Shown one piece after another: positions 9,167 to 18,989 of a stretch of 64,000 nucleotides of DNA. How positions within the stretch are numbered: position 1 is the first letter of the stretch; every line of letters begins with the position of its first letter. The notes below the pieces were generated by a model. It was not told the DNA's origin and searched no databases. It saw only the letters and a program-made list of their open reading frames with translations. The position numbers were made by a program, and so were the translations under genes. This DNA comes from Roseococcus suduntuyensis (GTDB lineage: Bacteria; Pseudomonadota; Alphaproteobacteria; Acetobacterales; Acetobacteraceae), in the NCBI RefSeq assembly GCF_014196305.1, contig NZ_JACIDJ010000002.1, forward strand, positions 310,001 to 374,000, in the 5' to 3' direction.

Positions 9167-11143
9167 TCAGGGGTCGGCGAGCGTGACCACCTCGGTGCCT
9201 TCCTCGATGGAATCACCCGCCGCGCAGCCCAGATGCGCCACCACCCCGTCGCGCGGGGCGGTGATCTTGATCTCGGTCTTCATGGCCTCCAGCACCGCCA
9301 GCAATTGCCCGCGCGTCACGGCATCGCCGGGCGCCACCAGCATCTGCACCACCCGGCCCGGAATGGGCGCGGCAAGGCGACTTTCCGATGCCCCGCCCTC
9401 CTCGACCGGCGCGTAGGGGTCGCGGCGATGCAGCCGCCAGGCTTCGCCGCCGAGGCGCAGTGTGACCCCGTCCTCCTCGGGCTGGAGGATGAAGGCACTC
9501 AGCCGGTCGCCCTCGCCCAGGGCCAGGCGACCGTCTTGCAGCGTGATGGTGATGTGGCGGGGCGCCTCGCCCTCCACCTCGGCCTCGAAGCCATCGGCAC
9601 GCCAGCGCAGCATCACGCGCCGCGGGGCCACGCCATCTTCCCAAAGCGAGACCGTCTCCGCCCCGCCCTGCAGACGCCAGCCGGCGGCCTGGGCCCAGGG
9701 TGTGGCCTGCGCCGCGCGCTGCCGCGCCAGCATGGCCTCGCCCGCCGCCGCTGCGATCAGCACCTTTGGCGGCGCAGCCACGGGCAGGGCCAGCAGCGCC
9801 TCGCCATGTCGGGCGATGAAACCGGTGTCGAGTTCGGCGGCCCGCAGCGCCTCGGTGCCCAGCAGGCGCCGGAGGAAGCGCAGGTTGTTGCCCAGCCCCT
9901 CCACCTCCAGCGCCGCCAGCGCCTGGGCGAGGCGCAGCAGCGCCGCCCCCCGGTCCGGGCCCCAGGCGATGAGCTTCGCCAGCATGGGGTCATAGAAGGG
10001 CGTCACGCTGTCGCCGGCCGTGAAGCCCGTGTCCATCCGCACATCGGCGCCGAGGCTGGGGAGGGACAGTTTGCGCAGCCGCCCGGTGGCGGGCCGGAAG
10101 TTGTGTTCGGGCTCCTCGGCGTAGAGGCGCACCTCCACCGCGTGGCCATGCGGCACGGGGGGCCAGGCTGCCGGCAGGTGTTCCCCGGCGGCCACGCGCA
10201 ACTGCCACTCCACCAGATCGAGGCCCGTCACCATCTCCGTGACCGGATGCTCCACCTGCAGGCGGGTGTTCATCTCCAGGAAGAAGGCGTCCTCCCCCTC
10301 CACCACGAACTCCACCGTGCCGGCATTCACATAGCCCACGGCGGCGGCGGCGTTCACCGCGGCCTCGTGCAGCCGCGCGCGCAGGGCGTCCGAGAGCGCG
10401 GGGGCCGGCGCCTCCTCCAGCACCTTCTGGTGGCGGCGCTGGATGGAGCAATCGCGCGTGTGCAGGTGGACGATGCGGCCATGGGTGTCGCCCATGACCT
10501 GCACCTCCACATGGCGCGGCTTGGTGAGGTATTTCTCGATCAGCACGCGATCATCGCCGAAGGCGGCCAGCGCCTCGCGCCGCGCGCCTTCCAGTTCGCG
10601 CGCAAAGTCGGCGGCGTCATACACGGGGCGCATCCCCTTCCCGCCCCCGCCGGCGCTGGCCTTGATCAACACGGGGAAGCCTATGCGCTGTGCTTCCTCC
10701 GCCAGTAGGTCGTCGTGCTGCGCCTGCCCGTGATAGCCGGGCACGGTGGGCACGCCGGCCGCCACCATCAGACGCTTGCTCTCGGCCTTGCTGCCCATGG
10801 CGCGGATGGCGTGGGGCGTGGGGCCGATGAAGGCGATGCCGGCCTGGGCGCAGGCTTCGGCGAACTCCGCGTTCTCCGAAAGGAAGCCGTAGCCTGGATG
10901 GATGGCCTCGGCGCCGCTGGCCCGGGCCACCTCCAGGATGGCCTCGGCGCGCAGGTAGCTTTCGCGCGCGGGGGCGGGGCCGATAAAATACGCCTCATCC
11001 GCCTCGCGCACATGCAGCGCGCGGCGGTCGGCCTCGCTGAAGACGGCGACGGTGGAGATGCCCATGCGGCGGGCGGTGCGCATGATGCGGGCGGCGATCT
11101 CGCCGCGATTGGCGATCAGGATCTTGCGGAACATGCGCGTCAC
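9167..11143 (-). CDS. mccA: methylcrotonyl-CoA carboxylase, biotin carboxylase/BCCP subunit
   Basis: 658 residues. The biotin carboxylase domain opens [15 protein letters not shown] and carries the ATP-grasp glycine loop [11 protein letters not shown], the catalytic [17 protein letters not shown] and EVRLYAEEP. The C-terminal biotinyl domain has EAMKTE; its Lys (about 622) should carry biotin, and Thr replaces the more usual Met after it. It carboxylates 3-methylcrotonyl-CoA in leucine breakdown together with MccB. The GTG start at 11143 overlaps the mccB stop (GTGA); an ATG at 11134 is the alternative. Context (ivd, mccB) selects MccA over propionyl-CoA carboxylase. Confidence 0.9.
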   Translation of the reverse strand: MTRMFRKILIANRGEIAARIMRTARRMGISTVAVFSEADRRALHVREADEAYFIGPAPARESYLRAEAILEVARASGAEAIHPGYGFLSENAEFAEACAQAGIAFIGPTPHAIRAMGSKAESKRLMVAAGVPTVPGYHGQAQHDDLLAEEAQRIGFPVLIKASAGGGGKGMRPVYDAADFARELEGARREALAAFGDDRVLIEKYLTKPRHVEVQVMGDTHGRIVHLHTRDCSIQRRHQKVLEEAPAPALSDALRARLHEAAVNAAAAVGYVNAGTVEFVVEGEDAFFLEMNTRLQVEHPVTEMVTGLDLVEWQLRVAAGEHLPAAWPPVPHGHAVEVRLYAEEPEHNFRPATGRLRKLSLPSLGADVRMDTGFTAGDSVTPFYDPMLAKLIAWGPDRGAALLRLAQALAALEVEGLGNNLRFLRRLLGTEALRAAELDTGFIARHGEALLALPVAAPPKVLIAAAAGEAMLARQRAAQATPWAQAAGWRLQGGAETVSLWEDGVAPRRVMLRWRADGFEAEVEGEAPRHITITLQDGRLALGEGDRLSAFILQPEEDGVTLRLGGEAWRLHRRDPYAPVEEGGASESRLAAPIPGRVVQMLVAPGDAVTRGQLLAVLEAMKTEIKITAPRDGVVAHLGCAAGDSIEEGTEVVTLADP

Positions 11144-12741
11144 ATCCGGAACAGGCCGAACTTCGTCGGCGGAGTGGGCGCGTGCAGCGCGGCGTTGAAG
11201 GCGAGGCCCAGCACGTCCCGCGTCATGGCCGGCGGGATGATGCCGTCATCCCAGAGGCGGGCGGTGGCGTAGTAGGGATCGCCCTCGCGCTCATACTTTT
11301 CGCGAATGGGTGCCTTGAAGGCGTCCTCCTCCTCCGCGCTCCAGGCGCGGCCGGAGGCTTCGAGGTTGTCCCGCCGCAGCGTGGCCAGCACCGAGGCCGC
11401 CTGCTCGCCCCCCATCACGCTGATGCGCGCATTGGGCCAGGTGAAGAGGAAGCGCGGAGAATAGGCGCGGCCGCACATGCCGTAGTTCCCCGCGCCGAAG
11501 CTGCCGCCGATGATGACCGTGATCTTGGGCACCTGCGCGGTGGCGACGGCCGTCACCAGCTTGGCGCCATCCTTGGCGATGCCGCCGCTCTCATACTTCC
11601 GGCCCACCATGAAGCCCGAGATGTTCTGCAGGAACAGCAGCGGGATGCCGCGCTGGCAGCACAGCTCGATGAAATGCGCCCCCTTCTGCGCGCTCTCGCT
11701 GAAGAGAATGCCGTTGTTGGCGATGATGCCAACCGGCATGCCCCAGATGCGCGCGAAGCCCGTCACAAGGGTGGTGCCGTAGCGCGGCTTGAACTCGTCG
11801 AGCACGCTGCCGTCCACGATGCGTGCGATCACCTCGCGCACCTCGAAGGGCGCGCGGACATCGGACGGGATGACGCCGTTCAGTTCGGCGGGGTCATGGG
11901 CGGGGGCCTCGGGCGCGAAGGGCGGCGCGGGCGGGGCTGCGGCGTTGAGGTTGCCCACAATGCGCCGCATCAGCCCCAGCGCGTGCATATCGTCCTGCGC
12001 CAGGTGATCCGCCACGCCCGAAAGCCGCGTGTGCACATCGCCGCCGCCCAGATCCTCGGCCGTCACCACCTCGCCCGTGGCGGCCTTCACCAGCGGCGGG
12101 CCGCCCAGGAAGATGGTGCCCTGGTTGCGGACGATCACGGCCTCGTCGCACATGGCGGGCACATAGGCGCCGCCCGCGGTGCAGCTTCCCATGACGGCGG
12201 CGATCTGCGGGATGCCGGAAGCCGACATGTTCGCCTGGTTGAAGAAGATGCGGCCGAAATGCTCGCGGTCGGGGAAGATTTCGTCCTGGTTGGGCAGGTT
12301 GGCCCCGCCGCTGTCCACGAGATACAGGCAGGGCAGCCGGTTCTGCGCCGCCACCTCCTGCGCGCGGAGGTGCTTCTTCACCGTCATGGGGTAGTAGCTG
12401 CCGCCCTTCACCGTGGCGTCATTGGCCACGATGACGCAGGCGCGACCCGCGACGGTGCCGATGCCGGTGATAAGGCCGGCCCCCGCGATCTCCTCGCCAT
12501 ACATGCCATGCGCGGCGAGCGGCGAGAGTTCGAGGAAGGGCGCGCCGGGGTCGAGCAGCCGCTCCACCCGCTGCCGCGGCAAGAGCTTGCCGCGCGACAC
12601 ATGCCGGGCGCGCGCAGCCTCGGGCCCGCCCAGCGCCGCGCGCGCCGTCCGCGCGCTGAGTTCGTCCAGCAATTCCTGCGTGCGTGCCGCCTGCGCGCGG
12701 AAATCCCGCCCGCGCGTGTCCAGGCTGGAGGTGATGCGCAT
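11140..12741 (-). CDS. mccB: methylcrotonyl-CoA carboxylase, carboxyltransferase subunit
   Basis: 533 residues, the usual MccB length. Tandem crotonase-like carboxyltransferase domains are present: [16 protein letters not shown] and [16 protein letters not shown] in the N-half, [24 protein letters not shown] and [19 protein letters not shown] in the C-half. The LPNQDE stretch is characteristic of MCC rather than PCC beta chains. It transfers carboxylate from biotin on MccA to 3-methylcrotonyl-CoA in the cytosol. It begins 2 nt after ivd ends and overlaps mccA, so the three genes are one translational unit. Confidence 0.93.
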   Translation of the reverse strand: MRITSSLDTRGRDFRAQAARTQELLDELSARTARAALGGPEAARARHVSRGKLLPRQRVERLLDPGAPFLELSPLAAHGMYGEEIAGAGLITGIGTVAGRACVIVANDATVKGGSYYPMTVKKHLRAQEVAAQNRLPCLYLVDSGGANLPNQDEIFPDREHFGRIFFNQANMSASGIPQIAAVMGSCTAGGAYVPAMCDEAVIVRNQGTIFLGGPPLVKAATGEVVTAEDLGGGDVHTRLSGVADHLAQDDMHALGLMRRIVGNLNAAAPPAPPFAPEAPAHDPAELNGVIPSDVRAPFEVREVIARIVDGSVLDEFKPRYGTTLVTGFARIWGMPVGIIANNGILFSESAQKGAHFIELCCQRGIPLLFLQNISGFMVGRKYESGGIAKDGAKLVTAVATAQVPKITVIIGGSFGAGNYGMCGRAYSPRFLFTWPNARISVMGGEQAASVLATLRRDNLEASGRAWSAEEEDAFKAPIREKYEREGDPYYATARLWDDGIIPPAMTRDVLGLAFNAALHAPTPPTKFGLFRM

Positions 12742-12743
12742 GG

Positions 12744-13919
12744 CTATGCGGTCTCGCGGAAGAGTTCACGCCCGATCAGCAGGCGGCGGATCTCGCTGGT
12801 GCCCGCGCCGATCTCATAGAGCTTGGCATCCCGCAGCAGGCGGCCCGTCGGGTAGTCATTGATGTAGCCATTGCCGCCCAGGATCTGGATGGCGTCCAGC
12901 GCCGCGCGTGTCGCTTCCTCGGCGGCAAACAGGATGGCGCCGGCCGCGTCCTTGCGCGTGGTCTGCCCGGCGTCACACGCCCGTGCCACGGCATAGACAT
13001 AGGCGCGCGCCGCGTTGAAGCGCGTGTACATGTCGGCGACCTTGCCCTGGATGAACTGGAACTCGCCGATCGCCTGGCCGAACTGCTTGCGTTCGTGGAT
13101 GTAGGGCACCACCACGTCCAGGCAGGCCTGCATGATGCCGAGCGGCCCCGCCGCCAGCACCACGCGCTCATAGTCCAGGCCCGACATCAGCACCCGCACC
13201 CCGCCATTCACCTGGCCCAGCACGTTCTCCTCCGGCACCTCGCAATCCTCGAAGACGAGTTCGCTCGTGGGGGAGCCGCGCATGCCGAGCTTGTCGAGCT
13301 TCTGCGCGGGCGTGAAACCCTTGAAGCCGCGCTCGATCAGAAAGGCGGTGATGCCCTTGGGACCCGCCTCCGGGTCGGTCTTGGCATAGACGATCAGCGT
13401 CTCGGCGTAATGCGCGTTGGTGATCCACATCTTCGTGCCGTTCAGCACGTAGCGGTCGCCGCGCTTCTCGGCGCGCAGCTTCATGGACACCACGTCCGAG
13501 CCCGCGCCCGGCTCGCTCATGGCCAGCGCGCCCAGATGTTCGCCGCTGATCAGCTTGGGGAGGTATTTGGCACGCTGGGCGGGGGTGCCGTTGCGCTCGA
13601 TCTGGTTCACGCAGAGATTGGAATGCGCGCCGTAGCTTAGCCCCACGCTGGCGCTGGCCCGGCTGATCTCCTCCACCGCCACGCAATGCGCGACATAGCC
13701 CATGCCGGCGCCGCCCCGCGCCTCGTCCACCGTGATGCCGTGCAGACCTAGCGCGCCCATCTCGGGCCAGAGGTGGCGCGGGAATTCATCGGTCCGGTCG
13801 ATCTCGGCGGCCAGCGGCGCCACGCGGTCGGCGGCGAAGGCGCGCACCGTCTCGCGCAGCGCGTCAATCTCGGGCCCCAGGCCGAAATCCAGCGAGGGGA
13901 GGTGGGCGTTTCCGGACAT
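12744..13919 (-). CDS. ivd: isovaleryl-CoA dehydrogenase
   Basis: 391 residues, an acyl-CoA dehydrogenase with FAD/substrate segments [17 protein letters not shown] and [18 protein letters not shown] and the C-terminal [21 protein letters not shown]. The [11 protein letters not shown] helix carries a Glu where isovaleryl-CoA dehydrogenases place the catalytic base. It oxidises isovaleryl-CoA to 3-methylcrotonyl-CoA, passing electrons to ETF. First gene of the ivd-mccB-mccA unit. The ATG at 13919 has GGAAGGGA about 6 nt upstream, inside a hairpin (see regulatory entry). Confidence 0.93.
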   Translation of the reverse strand: MSGNAHLPSLDFGLGPEIDALRETVRAFAADRVAPLAAEIDRTDEFPRHLWPEMGALGLHGITVDEARGGAGMGYVAHCVAVEEISRASASVGLSYGAHSNLCVNQIERNGTPAQRAKYLPKLISGEHLGALAMSEPGAGSDVVSMKLRAEKRGDRYVLNGTKMWITNAHYAETLIVYAKTDPEAGPKGITAFLIERGFKGFTPAQKLDKLGMRGSPTSELVFEDCEVPEENVLGQVNGGVRVLMSGLDYERVVLAAGPLGIMQACLDVVVPYIHERKQFGQAIGEFQFIQGKVADMYTRFNAARAYVYAVARACDAGQTTRKDAAGAILFAAEEATRAALDAIQILGGNGYINDYPTGRLLRDAKLYEIGAGTSEIRRLLIGRELFRETA

Positions 13920-13925
13920 TTTGTT

Positions 13926-13941
13926 CCCTTCCTCGGAAGGG
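13926..13941 (-). promoter_or_regulatory. hairpin enclosing the ivd ribosome-binding site
   Basis: CCCTTCC and GGAAGGG are perfect complements separated by 2 nt. Read on the minus strand, the second arm is the Shine-Dalgarno of ivd, ending 6 nt before its ATG. Folding would mask the ribosome site. It could alternatively be a remnant terminator of the upstream phosphodiesterase gene; no T-run is present. Confidence 0.35.
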
Positions 13942-13948
13942 AGGCAGG

Positions 13949-14737
13949 CTAGCGCGGATTCTGGGCCGCCGGAACGCCCGATGCACGCAAACGCAGCGCC
14001 AGCGGCGGGTCATCGGTCGCCATCGCGTCCACCCCCAGGCGCAGGGCACGGTGGATGGTGGGCGCGTGGTTCGCCCCCCAGACGGAAAGCCGCAGCCCCT
14101 CGGCCCGCAGCGCGTCGCGCAGCGCGGCGTCGGACAGGCCCTCGGGCACGCCCAGTTCGGTCGCGCCGCAGCTGCGGCACATGGCCGCCGCGTCGCGCGG
14201 ACGGATGCCGCGCAGCGCACGCCCCTCGGCCAACCAGACCGTCTGGGCGAAACCGCCAATGGCCGCGGCCTCGGCGACACTCGCCGCCTCGAAGCTCATG
14301 AAGACGGTGCGGGCCCGCATGCCGTGCTGGTCCACCACCGCGGCGCAGCGGGCGACCAGGCCCGGATAGGGCCGGCCCTGGGCATCGGCCTTCACCTCCA
14401 GCCGCAGCACCTGCCCGCCCTCATGGATCAGCCGCGCGGCGTGGGAGAGGTGCGGGATGGTCTCGCCCCCCGTGCCGCGCACGCGAAGCTGGGCCAGCGC
14501 CTCCCAGGATTGGGCCACGACCGGCCCCTGCCCGTCCGTCATGCGCTCCAGCGTGGCGTCGTGCATGACCACCGGCTCGCCATCGGCCGAGGCGTGGACA
14601 TCCAGCTCCACCTGCTCGGTGGGCCATTTCAGCGCCTCGCGGATGGCGAGAAGGCTGTTCTCAGGCCAGAGGAAGGCACCGCCCCGATGACTTGCGATTT
14701 CAGGGCTGGCGGTCTCGGGAAGGTGGGGGTTGTCCAT
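13949..14737 (-). CDS. glycerophosphodiester phosphodiesterase
   Basis: 262 residues with GDPD catalytic landmarks at the N-terminus: [25 protein letters not shown] and the catalytic His in [14 protein letters not shown]. Later EVKADAQG and the C-terminal [10 protein letters not shown] complete the TIM barrel. It hydrolyses glycerophosphodiesters to glycerol-3-phosphate and an alcohol. No signal peptide, so cytosolic. The ATG at 14737 was chosen because the longer in-frame start (14866) would run far into the preceding glycosyltransferase gene; even so, 14737 keeps 63 nt clear of it. A second GDPD lies at 32353. Confidence 0.87.
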   Translation of the reverse strand: MDNPHLPETASPEIASHRGGAFLWPENSLLAIREALKWPTEQVELDVHASADGEPVVMHDATLERMTDGQGPVVAQSWEALAQLRVRGTGGETIPHLSHAARLIHEGGQVLRLEVKADAQGRPYPGLVARCAAVVDQHGMRARTVFMSFEAASVAEAAAIGGFAQTVWLAEGRALRGIRPRDAAAMCRSCGATELGVPEGLSDAALRDALRAEGLRLSVWGANHAPTIHRALRLGVDAMATDDPPLALRLRASGVPAAQNPR

Positions 14738-14799
14738 GCATATTGCTGGCCGGGAGGCGGCCTGCTCGTCAAGCGGGTCGCCCTCGGGGCGCGACAGGA

Positions 14800-17058
14800 T
14801 CAGCGCTGTTCCCAGGCCTGCCGCAACGCCCGCCCAAGGTTTTGTCCAAAGCGCGGCCCATCGCACAGCGGCGAGGCCGCCATCCGCGCCCGCAGCCCGG
14901 CGCGCAGTTCAGCAAGCGCCGGCAGGTCCGCCACCCGGCGCAGCGCCTCGGCGACATAGGCCTCCTCATCGGGCACGGCCCAATCCGGCAGGCCCACGTT
15001 GGACAGGTGGGACAGGGCATGGCGGCCCGCGAAACCCTCGCTGACCTTGGTCAGCACAGGCACACCCATCCAGAGCGATTCGCAGACCGTCAGGCCGCCC
15101 GTATAGGGAAAGGGGTCCAGCGAGAGGTCTATCTCGCCATAGGCCGCCAACAGCACCTCATGCGGCACGGCGCCGTGCAGTTCCAGCCGGTCCAGCGGCA
15201 TGCCCAGCGCGGCGGCGCGTTCCAGGAAGGCGGCGCGCGTGGGATCATCGCCCAGCGCATGGGTCCGCAGCACCAGGCGCGCCGTGGGCAGCGCGGCCAG
15301 GATGCGCGCCCAGGCGGACAGCACCGCGGGCGTCACCTTCGCCAGGTTGTTGTAGCAGCCGAAGGTGACATGGCCGCGTGCCAAGGCGGGCAACGGTGAC
15401 ACATCCGGCGCGCGGTCGGGCGGGACGTAGCAGCAATAGCCATCGGGCATGCGCAGCAGGCGTTCGGTGTAGTGGGGTTCGAAGCCCTCGGGCGTTTCCC
15501 AGCGGTCGGTCAGCATCCAGTCCATGTTGGGCACGCCGGAGCTGGCCGATTGCGAACCCACCCATTTGATCTGCACCGGCGCCGCGCGGTGGCGCAGCAC
15601 CCGCACCCGCCCACCCTGCCCATGGCCGCTGAGGTCAATCAGGATGTCCAGCGCCTCCGCGCGCAGGCGTTCCAGCACCAGCTGGTCCCTCGCCCCCGGC
15701 TCGAAGCTGATCCAGCGGTCGGCGCGCGCACGGAAGCGCCGCGCCAACGGGTCTTCCCGGTCAGTGAGGCTGAAGGCCACCACCTCGAATTCCTCACGCG
15801 ACAGGTGTTCAATCGCCGGCAGGGTCAGCCAACCCACCGGATGCCGGCCGAGATTGGACGAAAGCAGCCCCACCCGCAGGCGCTCGCCGGGCGGGCGCGC
15901 CACGGGCACATAGGGGTTGATGCCCTGCGACAGCCGCTGCCGCAGCGCGCGGGCGGCTTCCCCCAGCGCCTTGGACGTCGCCATGTCGGGGTGGTAGGGG
16001 CCGACATTGCACAGCGCATGGACCAGCGCGTTCTCACCCCCCGCGGCCTCGGTGGCGATCCGCGCCTCCTCCTGCAGGCCCTGAGAAACGAGCACGAGCG
16101 CCAGCGTGGCATGGGTGCGCTCATCCCCGCCCAGGTCGGCCAGCGTGGCGCGCAGCGCCTCCGCCGCCTCGGCCAGGCGGTGCAGGCGGAACAGGATTTC
16201 GCCGTGGCCCACGCGCAGGCTTCGCTCGCCGGGGGCCAAGGCCACCGCGCGCTCGAAGACCGGCAGGGCGGCCTTGTAGGCGCGCTCCCGCCACAGGCCA
16301 TGGGCGAGGCCCGAGAGAATGGCGACATCCTCCGGCGCCAGAGCCTCGGCGAGGTGCCAATGGCGCAGCCCCTCCCGCGTCTGCCCGAAGGCGTCGAGCA
16401 GGGTGGCATGGGCCGCGATCCGCGCGGGGGAGAGCGGGTCCTCCGCCAGCGCGGCCTCGCTGGCCGCGCGCGCGCCATCAGGCCCTTCCCGCGCCAGCAC
16501 CGCCTCGCTCCAGACGACACCGGCCAGGCCCGGGGCGCCTTCCCTGGCCAGCAGCGGCGCGGCGAGGGCCAGGGCCTCGGCGGGCTGGTTCGCCGCCACA
16601 TGGGCGCGGGCCAGTTCCAGCGCGATGCCCTCATCCTGAGGGGCGTGCAGCAGCGCCTCGCGCAGGAGTGTGACCGAAGCTTCCGCCCGGCCCTCGGCAC
16701 GGGCCAGCTCGGCCAGGCCGCAAAGAGCCGCGACATGGCCGGGGTCCCGCACCAGCGCGGCCTCATAACCCTGGCGCGCGGCCTCGGCCTGGCCCCGCAG
16801 ATGCGCGAGGCGGCCGCGGCGAAAATGCGCCTCGGGGTGATGGGGCAGCCGTTCCAGCGCGGTGGCGAGAGGGCCCGACGCGGCGTCGAGCCGGCCCAGA
16901 TCCATCCGTGCCATGGCAAGATTCAGCGCGGCCAGCCCATGCCAGGGCGCTTCCTCCAGCGCGGCCTCCAGCAGGGGCAGCGCGTCCTGGGTGCGCCCCT
17001 CGCGCAGCAGGACCAATGCGGCCTGGAAGGCCGAGGCCTCGCCGGGCAGGCCGTCCAT
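14800..17058 (-). CDS. TPR-containing O-GlcNAc transferase, SPINDLY family (GT41)
   Basis: 752 residues. TPR-like helical repeats span about 10-380. The GT41 catalytic region follows: LRVGLLSSNLGRHPVGWL, DILIDLSGHGQGGRV, APVQIKWVGSQSASSG, FGCYNNLAKVTP and the donor-binding DLSLDPFPYTGGLT with GVPVLT. This is the bacterial O-linked GlcNAc-transferase type, which glycosylates Ser/Thr of proteins. The ATG at 17058 begins 4 nt after the stop of the TPR-methyltransferase gene. Its place in a run leading from flagellin and flaF suggests flagellin as the acceptor, an inference from context. Confidence 0.85.
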   Translation of the reverse strand: MDGLPGEASAFQAALVLLREGRTQDALPLLEAALEEAPWHGLAALNLAMARMDLGRLDAASGPLATALERLPHHPEAHFRRGRLAHLRGQAEAARQGYEAALVRDPGHVAALCGLAELARAEGRAEASVTLLREALLHAPQDEGIALELARAHVAANQPAEALALAAPLLAREGAPGLAGVVWSEAVLAREGPDGARAASEAALAEDPLSPARIAAHATLLDAFGQTREGLRHWHLAEALAPEDVAILSGLAHGLWRERAYKAALPVFERAVALAPGERSLRVGHGEILFRLHRLAEAAEALRATLADLGGDERTHATLALVLVSQGLQEEARIATEAAGGENALVHALCNVGPYHPDMATSKALGEAARALRQRLSQGINPYVPVARPPGERLRVGLLSSNLGRHPVGWLTLPAIEHLSREEFEVVAFSLTDREDPLARRFRARADRWISFEPGARDQLVLERLRAEALDILIDLSGHGQGGRVRVLRHRAAPVQIKWVGSQSASSGVPNMDWMLTDRWETPEGFEPHYTERLLRMPDGYCCYVPPDRAPDVSPLPALARGHVTFGCYNNLAKVTPAVLSAWARILAALPTARLVLRTHALGDDPTRAAFLERAAALGMPLDRLELHGAVPHEVLLAAYGEIDLSLDPFPYTGGLTVCESLWMGVPVLTKVSEGFAGRHALSHLSNVGLPDWAVPDEEAYVAEALRRVADLPALAELRAGLRARMAASPLCDGPRFGQNLGRALRQAWEQR

Positions 17059-17062
17059 CACC

Positions 17063-18490
17063 TCAGCCCCCGCGGCGGGCGAGGGCGATGACGCCGGGCA
17101 CCGTGGCCTCGCCCTCCCAGCGCAGCGTCTCCTCGCGGAACTCCAGCGTGGCGAGCCCCGCGCGCTCCAGCACGGCGCGCAGGTAGCCGGGGTCATGGCG
17201 GTAGCGGGCACTGGCCTGCAATTCCCACCCGCCCTCGGCCGCGCCGGATTCGATGCTCAGCGCGACAAGGCCGCCCGGCTTGAGGCGGGAGGCGACAGCA
17301 CCGAGAACCGCATCCAGGCGGCCAAAGTAGCAGAGCACATCCGACAGCAGGATCAGATCATAGAGGGTGGTGTCGGCGGCCATCGCCGTGGTGATCTCGG
17401 CGCAGCGCAGCTCGGTGTAGACGCCCTTGGCACCCGCCTCCCCCAGCATGCGCGGCGAAAGGTCCACGCCCACCAGACGGCCGCCCAGCATGTCGTGCAG
17501 GGTGGCGCCCATCAGGCCGGTGCCGCAGCCAAGGTCGAGCACATCGCCCAGATGCCGGCCGCCAGGGGCATAGCCCTGGCTCTCGATCAGCTTCAGCATG
17601 ACGCCCGGCACCCGGTAGCCGAGCGCGAAGAGCGCGGCCTCGAAGCGGTTCGCGTAGCCGTCGAAGACGTCGGTCACGTAGCGGTCGCTCGCGCGGTCCG
17701 GGGCGGCGCCGGCATTGGCCATCGCCGCCGCGAGGTGCTGGAGATAAGTGTCCGCCGGGTCGAGCCGCGCGGCCTCGGCATAGGCCTCGGCCGCGGCTTC
17801 ATGCTGACCAAGCCTCTGCCGCGCCTGGCCGAGCACGGAATAGAGCGCCGCCTCGCCCTGCTGATGCCCGAGCGCTCCCTCGATCAGCGCAATGGCCTTG
17901 TGCGGGTCACCATCCAGCAGCGCGTTCTGCGCGCGCAGCGGAACGATACCCCGCGCATAGGGGGCCATCGAATGCGCCAGCGCGTAAAGTTCCTCGGCCG
18001 CGGCATGGCGCCCACCGCGCATCATGGCCATGGCCAGCATGGCCGAGCGGTGCGGTGCCTCGGGCTCGGCCACGAAGGCCTGGTGAAAGAGGAAGATGGC
18101 CTCGTCATGCCGCCCCGCCTCGGAGAGGCAGGTGGCCAGCAGCGCCTTGGCGTCGCGGTCGGAGGGGGCAGCCATCACGGCCGCTGCCGCGTCATCCATG
18201 GCGCCATCCGCATGGCCCAGGACGCGGCGGATACGGGCGCGGAGCAGGCGCAGCGCGGCATCATCGCGCAGGGCGAGTGCCGCGTCGGCGGCGACCAGGG
18301 CAGCCGGCGGGTCGTCGCTTTCCATCAGCGCCTCGGCCAACAGGCCATGCGCCTCGGCGGGTGCGGCCGGCAGGGCGGCGGCGCGCGAGAGCAGCAGCGC
18401 GGCATCGGCTGGCCGGCGGTCGCGCAGCAGGTCGCGCCCGCGGTCGAGGAGGCGCAGGGCGGCCGCGTCATGCGTGGCGTGGATGTTCAT
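17063..18490 (-). CDS. TPR-domain SAM-dependent methyltransferase
   Basis: 475 residues. The N-terminal 260 residues are TPR-like Ala-rich helical pairs. The C-terminal part is a class I methyltransferase with the SAM loop VLDLGCGTGLMGATL (about 295-310), the acidic GVDLSPRML and the LILLSDVLCYFGRL segment. Such TPR-methyltransferase fusions accompany protein glycosylation loci and may methylate the added sugar or the flagellin itself. It sits between flaF (10 nt upstream) and the SPINDLY glycosyltransferase (4 nt downstream), so one operon is likely. Confidence 0.82.
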   Translation of the reverse strand: MNIHATHDAAALRLLDRGRDLLRDRRPADAALLLSRAAALPAAPAEAHGLLAEALMESDDPPAALVAADAALALRDDAALRLLRARIRRVLGHADGAMDDAAAAVMAAPSDRDAKALLATCLSEAGRHDEAIFLFHQAFVAEPEAPHRSAMLAMAMMRGGRHAAAEELYALAHSMAPYARGIVPLRAQNALLDGDPHKAIALIEGALGHQQGEAALYSVLGQARQRLGQHEAAAEAYAEAARLDPADTYLQHLAAAMANAGAAPDRASDRYVTDVFDGYANRFEAALFALGYRVPGVMLKLIESQGYAPGGRHLGDVLDLGCGTGLMGATLHDMLGGRLVGVDLSPRMLGEAGAKGVYTELRCAEITTAMAADTTLYDLILLSDVLCYFGRLDAVLGAVASRLKPGGLVALSIESGAAEGGWELQASARYRHDPGYLRAVLERAGLATLEFREETLRWEGEATVPGVIALARRGG

Positions 18491-18500
18491 GGCCGCCCCC

Positions 18501-18839
18501 TCAGTTCCACAGCGCGCCGGCCATCTGCTCGTTCATCTCGATGATGAACGCCGCATCAGGCGCCTCGGCGTCGAGCTCGCGCAGCACGGCGCGGGCGAGC
18601 GAGGCGATCTGCGCGCGCAACGGCAAGGCCAGGCGGTTGGTGGGGTCCAGCACCGAGTCGAGAACGGCGTCCCAGAGGCGCCGGTTGTCCGCGATGGCGC
18701 GCGCCTGCGCGATGCCACCTTCGGCGCCCGCCTCGCGCAGCGCGCGGGTTGCGCGGGCGAAAACCTCGGCCTCCATCTGCTTGGGCGTGAGCTGGCGGCG
18801 GTAGCGGCCGGCGGAGGATGTGTTGCTGGCAAAGGACAT
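18501..18839 (-). CDS. flaF: flagellar biosynthesis regulator FlaF
   Basis: 112 residues. It matches FlaF in length and in motifs: YRRQLTPKQMEAEVFARATRAL near the N-terminus, NRRLWDAVLDSVLDPTNRLP-like core, and a helical C-terminus ending MNEQMAGALWN. In Caulobacter FlaF is needed for flagellin production and secretion, acting opposite FlbT; no flbT is seen here. The ATG at 18839 has GGGAGG about 9 nt upstream on the minus strand. It lies 150 nt downstream of the flagellin gene in the same direction. Confidence 0.85.
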   Translation of the reverse strand: MSFASNTSSAGRYRRQLTPKQMEAEVFARATRALREAGAEGGIAQARAIADNRRLWDAVLDSVLDPTNRLALPLRAQIASLARAVLRELDAEAPDAAFIIEMNEQMAGALWN

Positions 18840-18989
18840 GGTGGGAAACCTCCCGCGATGGATTTCGGAACCCAAACGGGCGCGCCCTCAGGGCCGCGGC
18901 GCCGTGCATGGGGAAAATTCGGGACGCATCAGCCAAGGGGCTGCGCGGAAGGGGGGAAGGCGGCCTCCTGCCAGCCTCCGTTCAAGGTC

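Noticed and set aside
11182-12819. A 545-codon plus-strand frame opposite mccB
   Set aside because: A shadow of mccB, whose motifs are unmistakable; the codon pattern is that of an antisense frame.
14738-14866. Longer start for the glycerophosphodiesterase at 14866
   Set aside because: It would overlap the end of the GT41 gene by 67 nt and adds no domain-like sequence.
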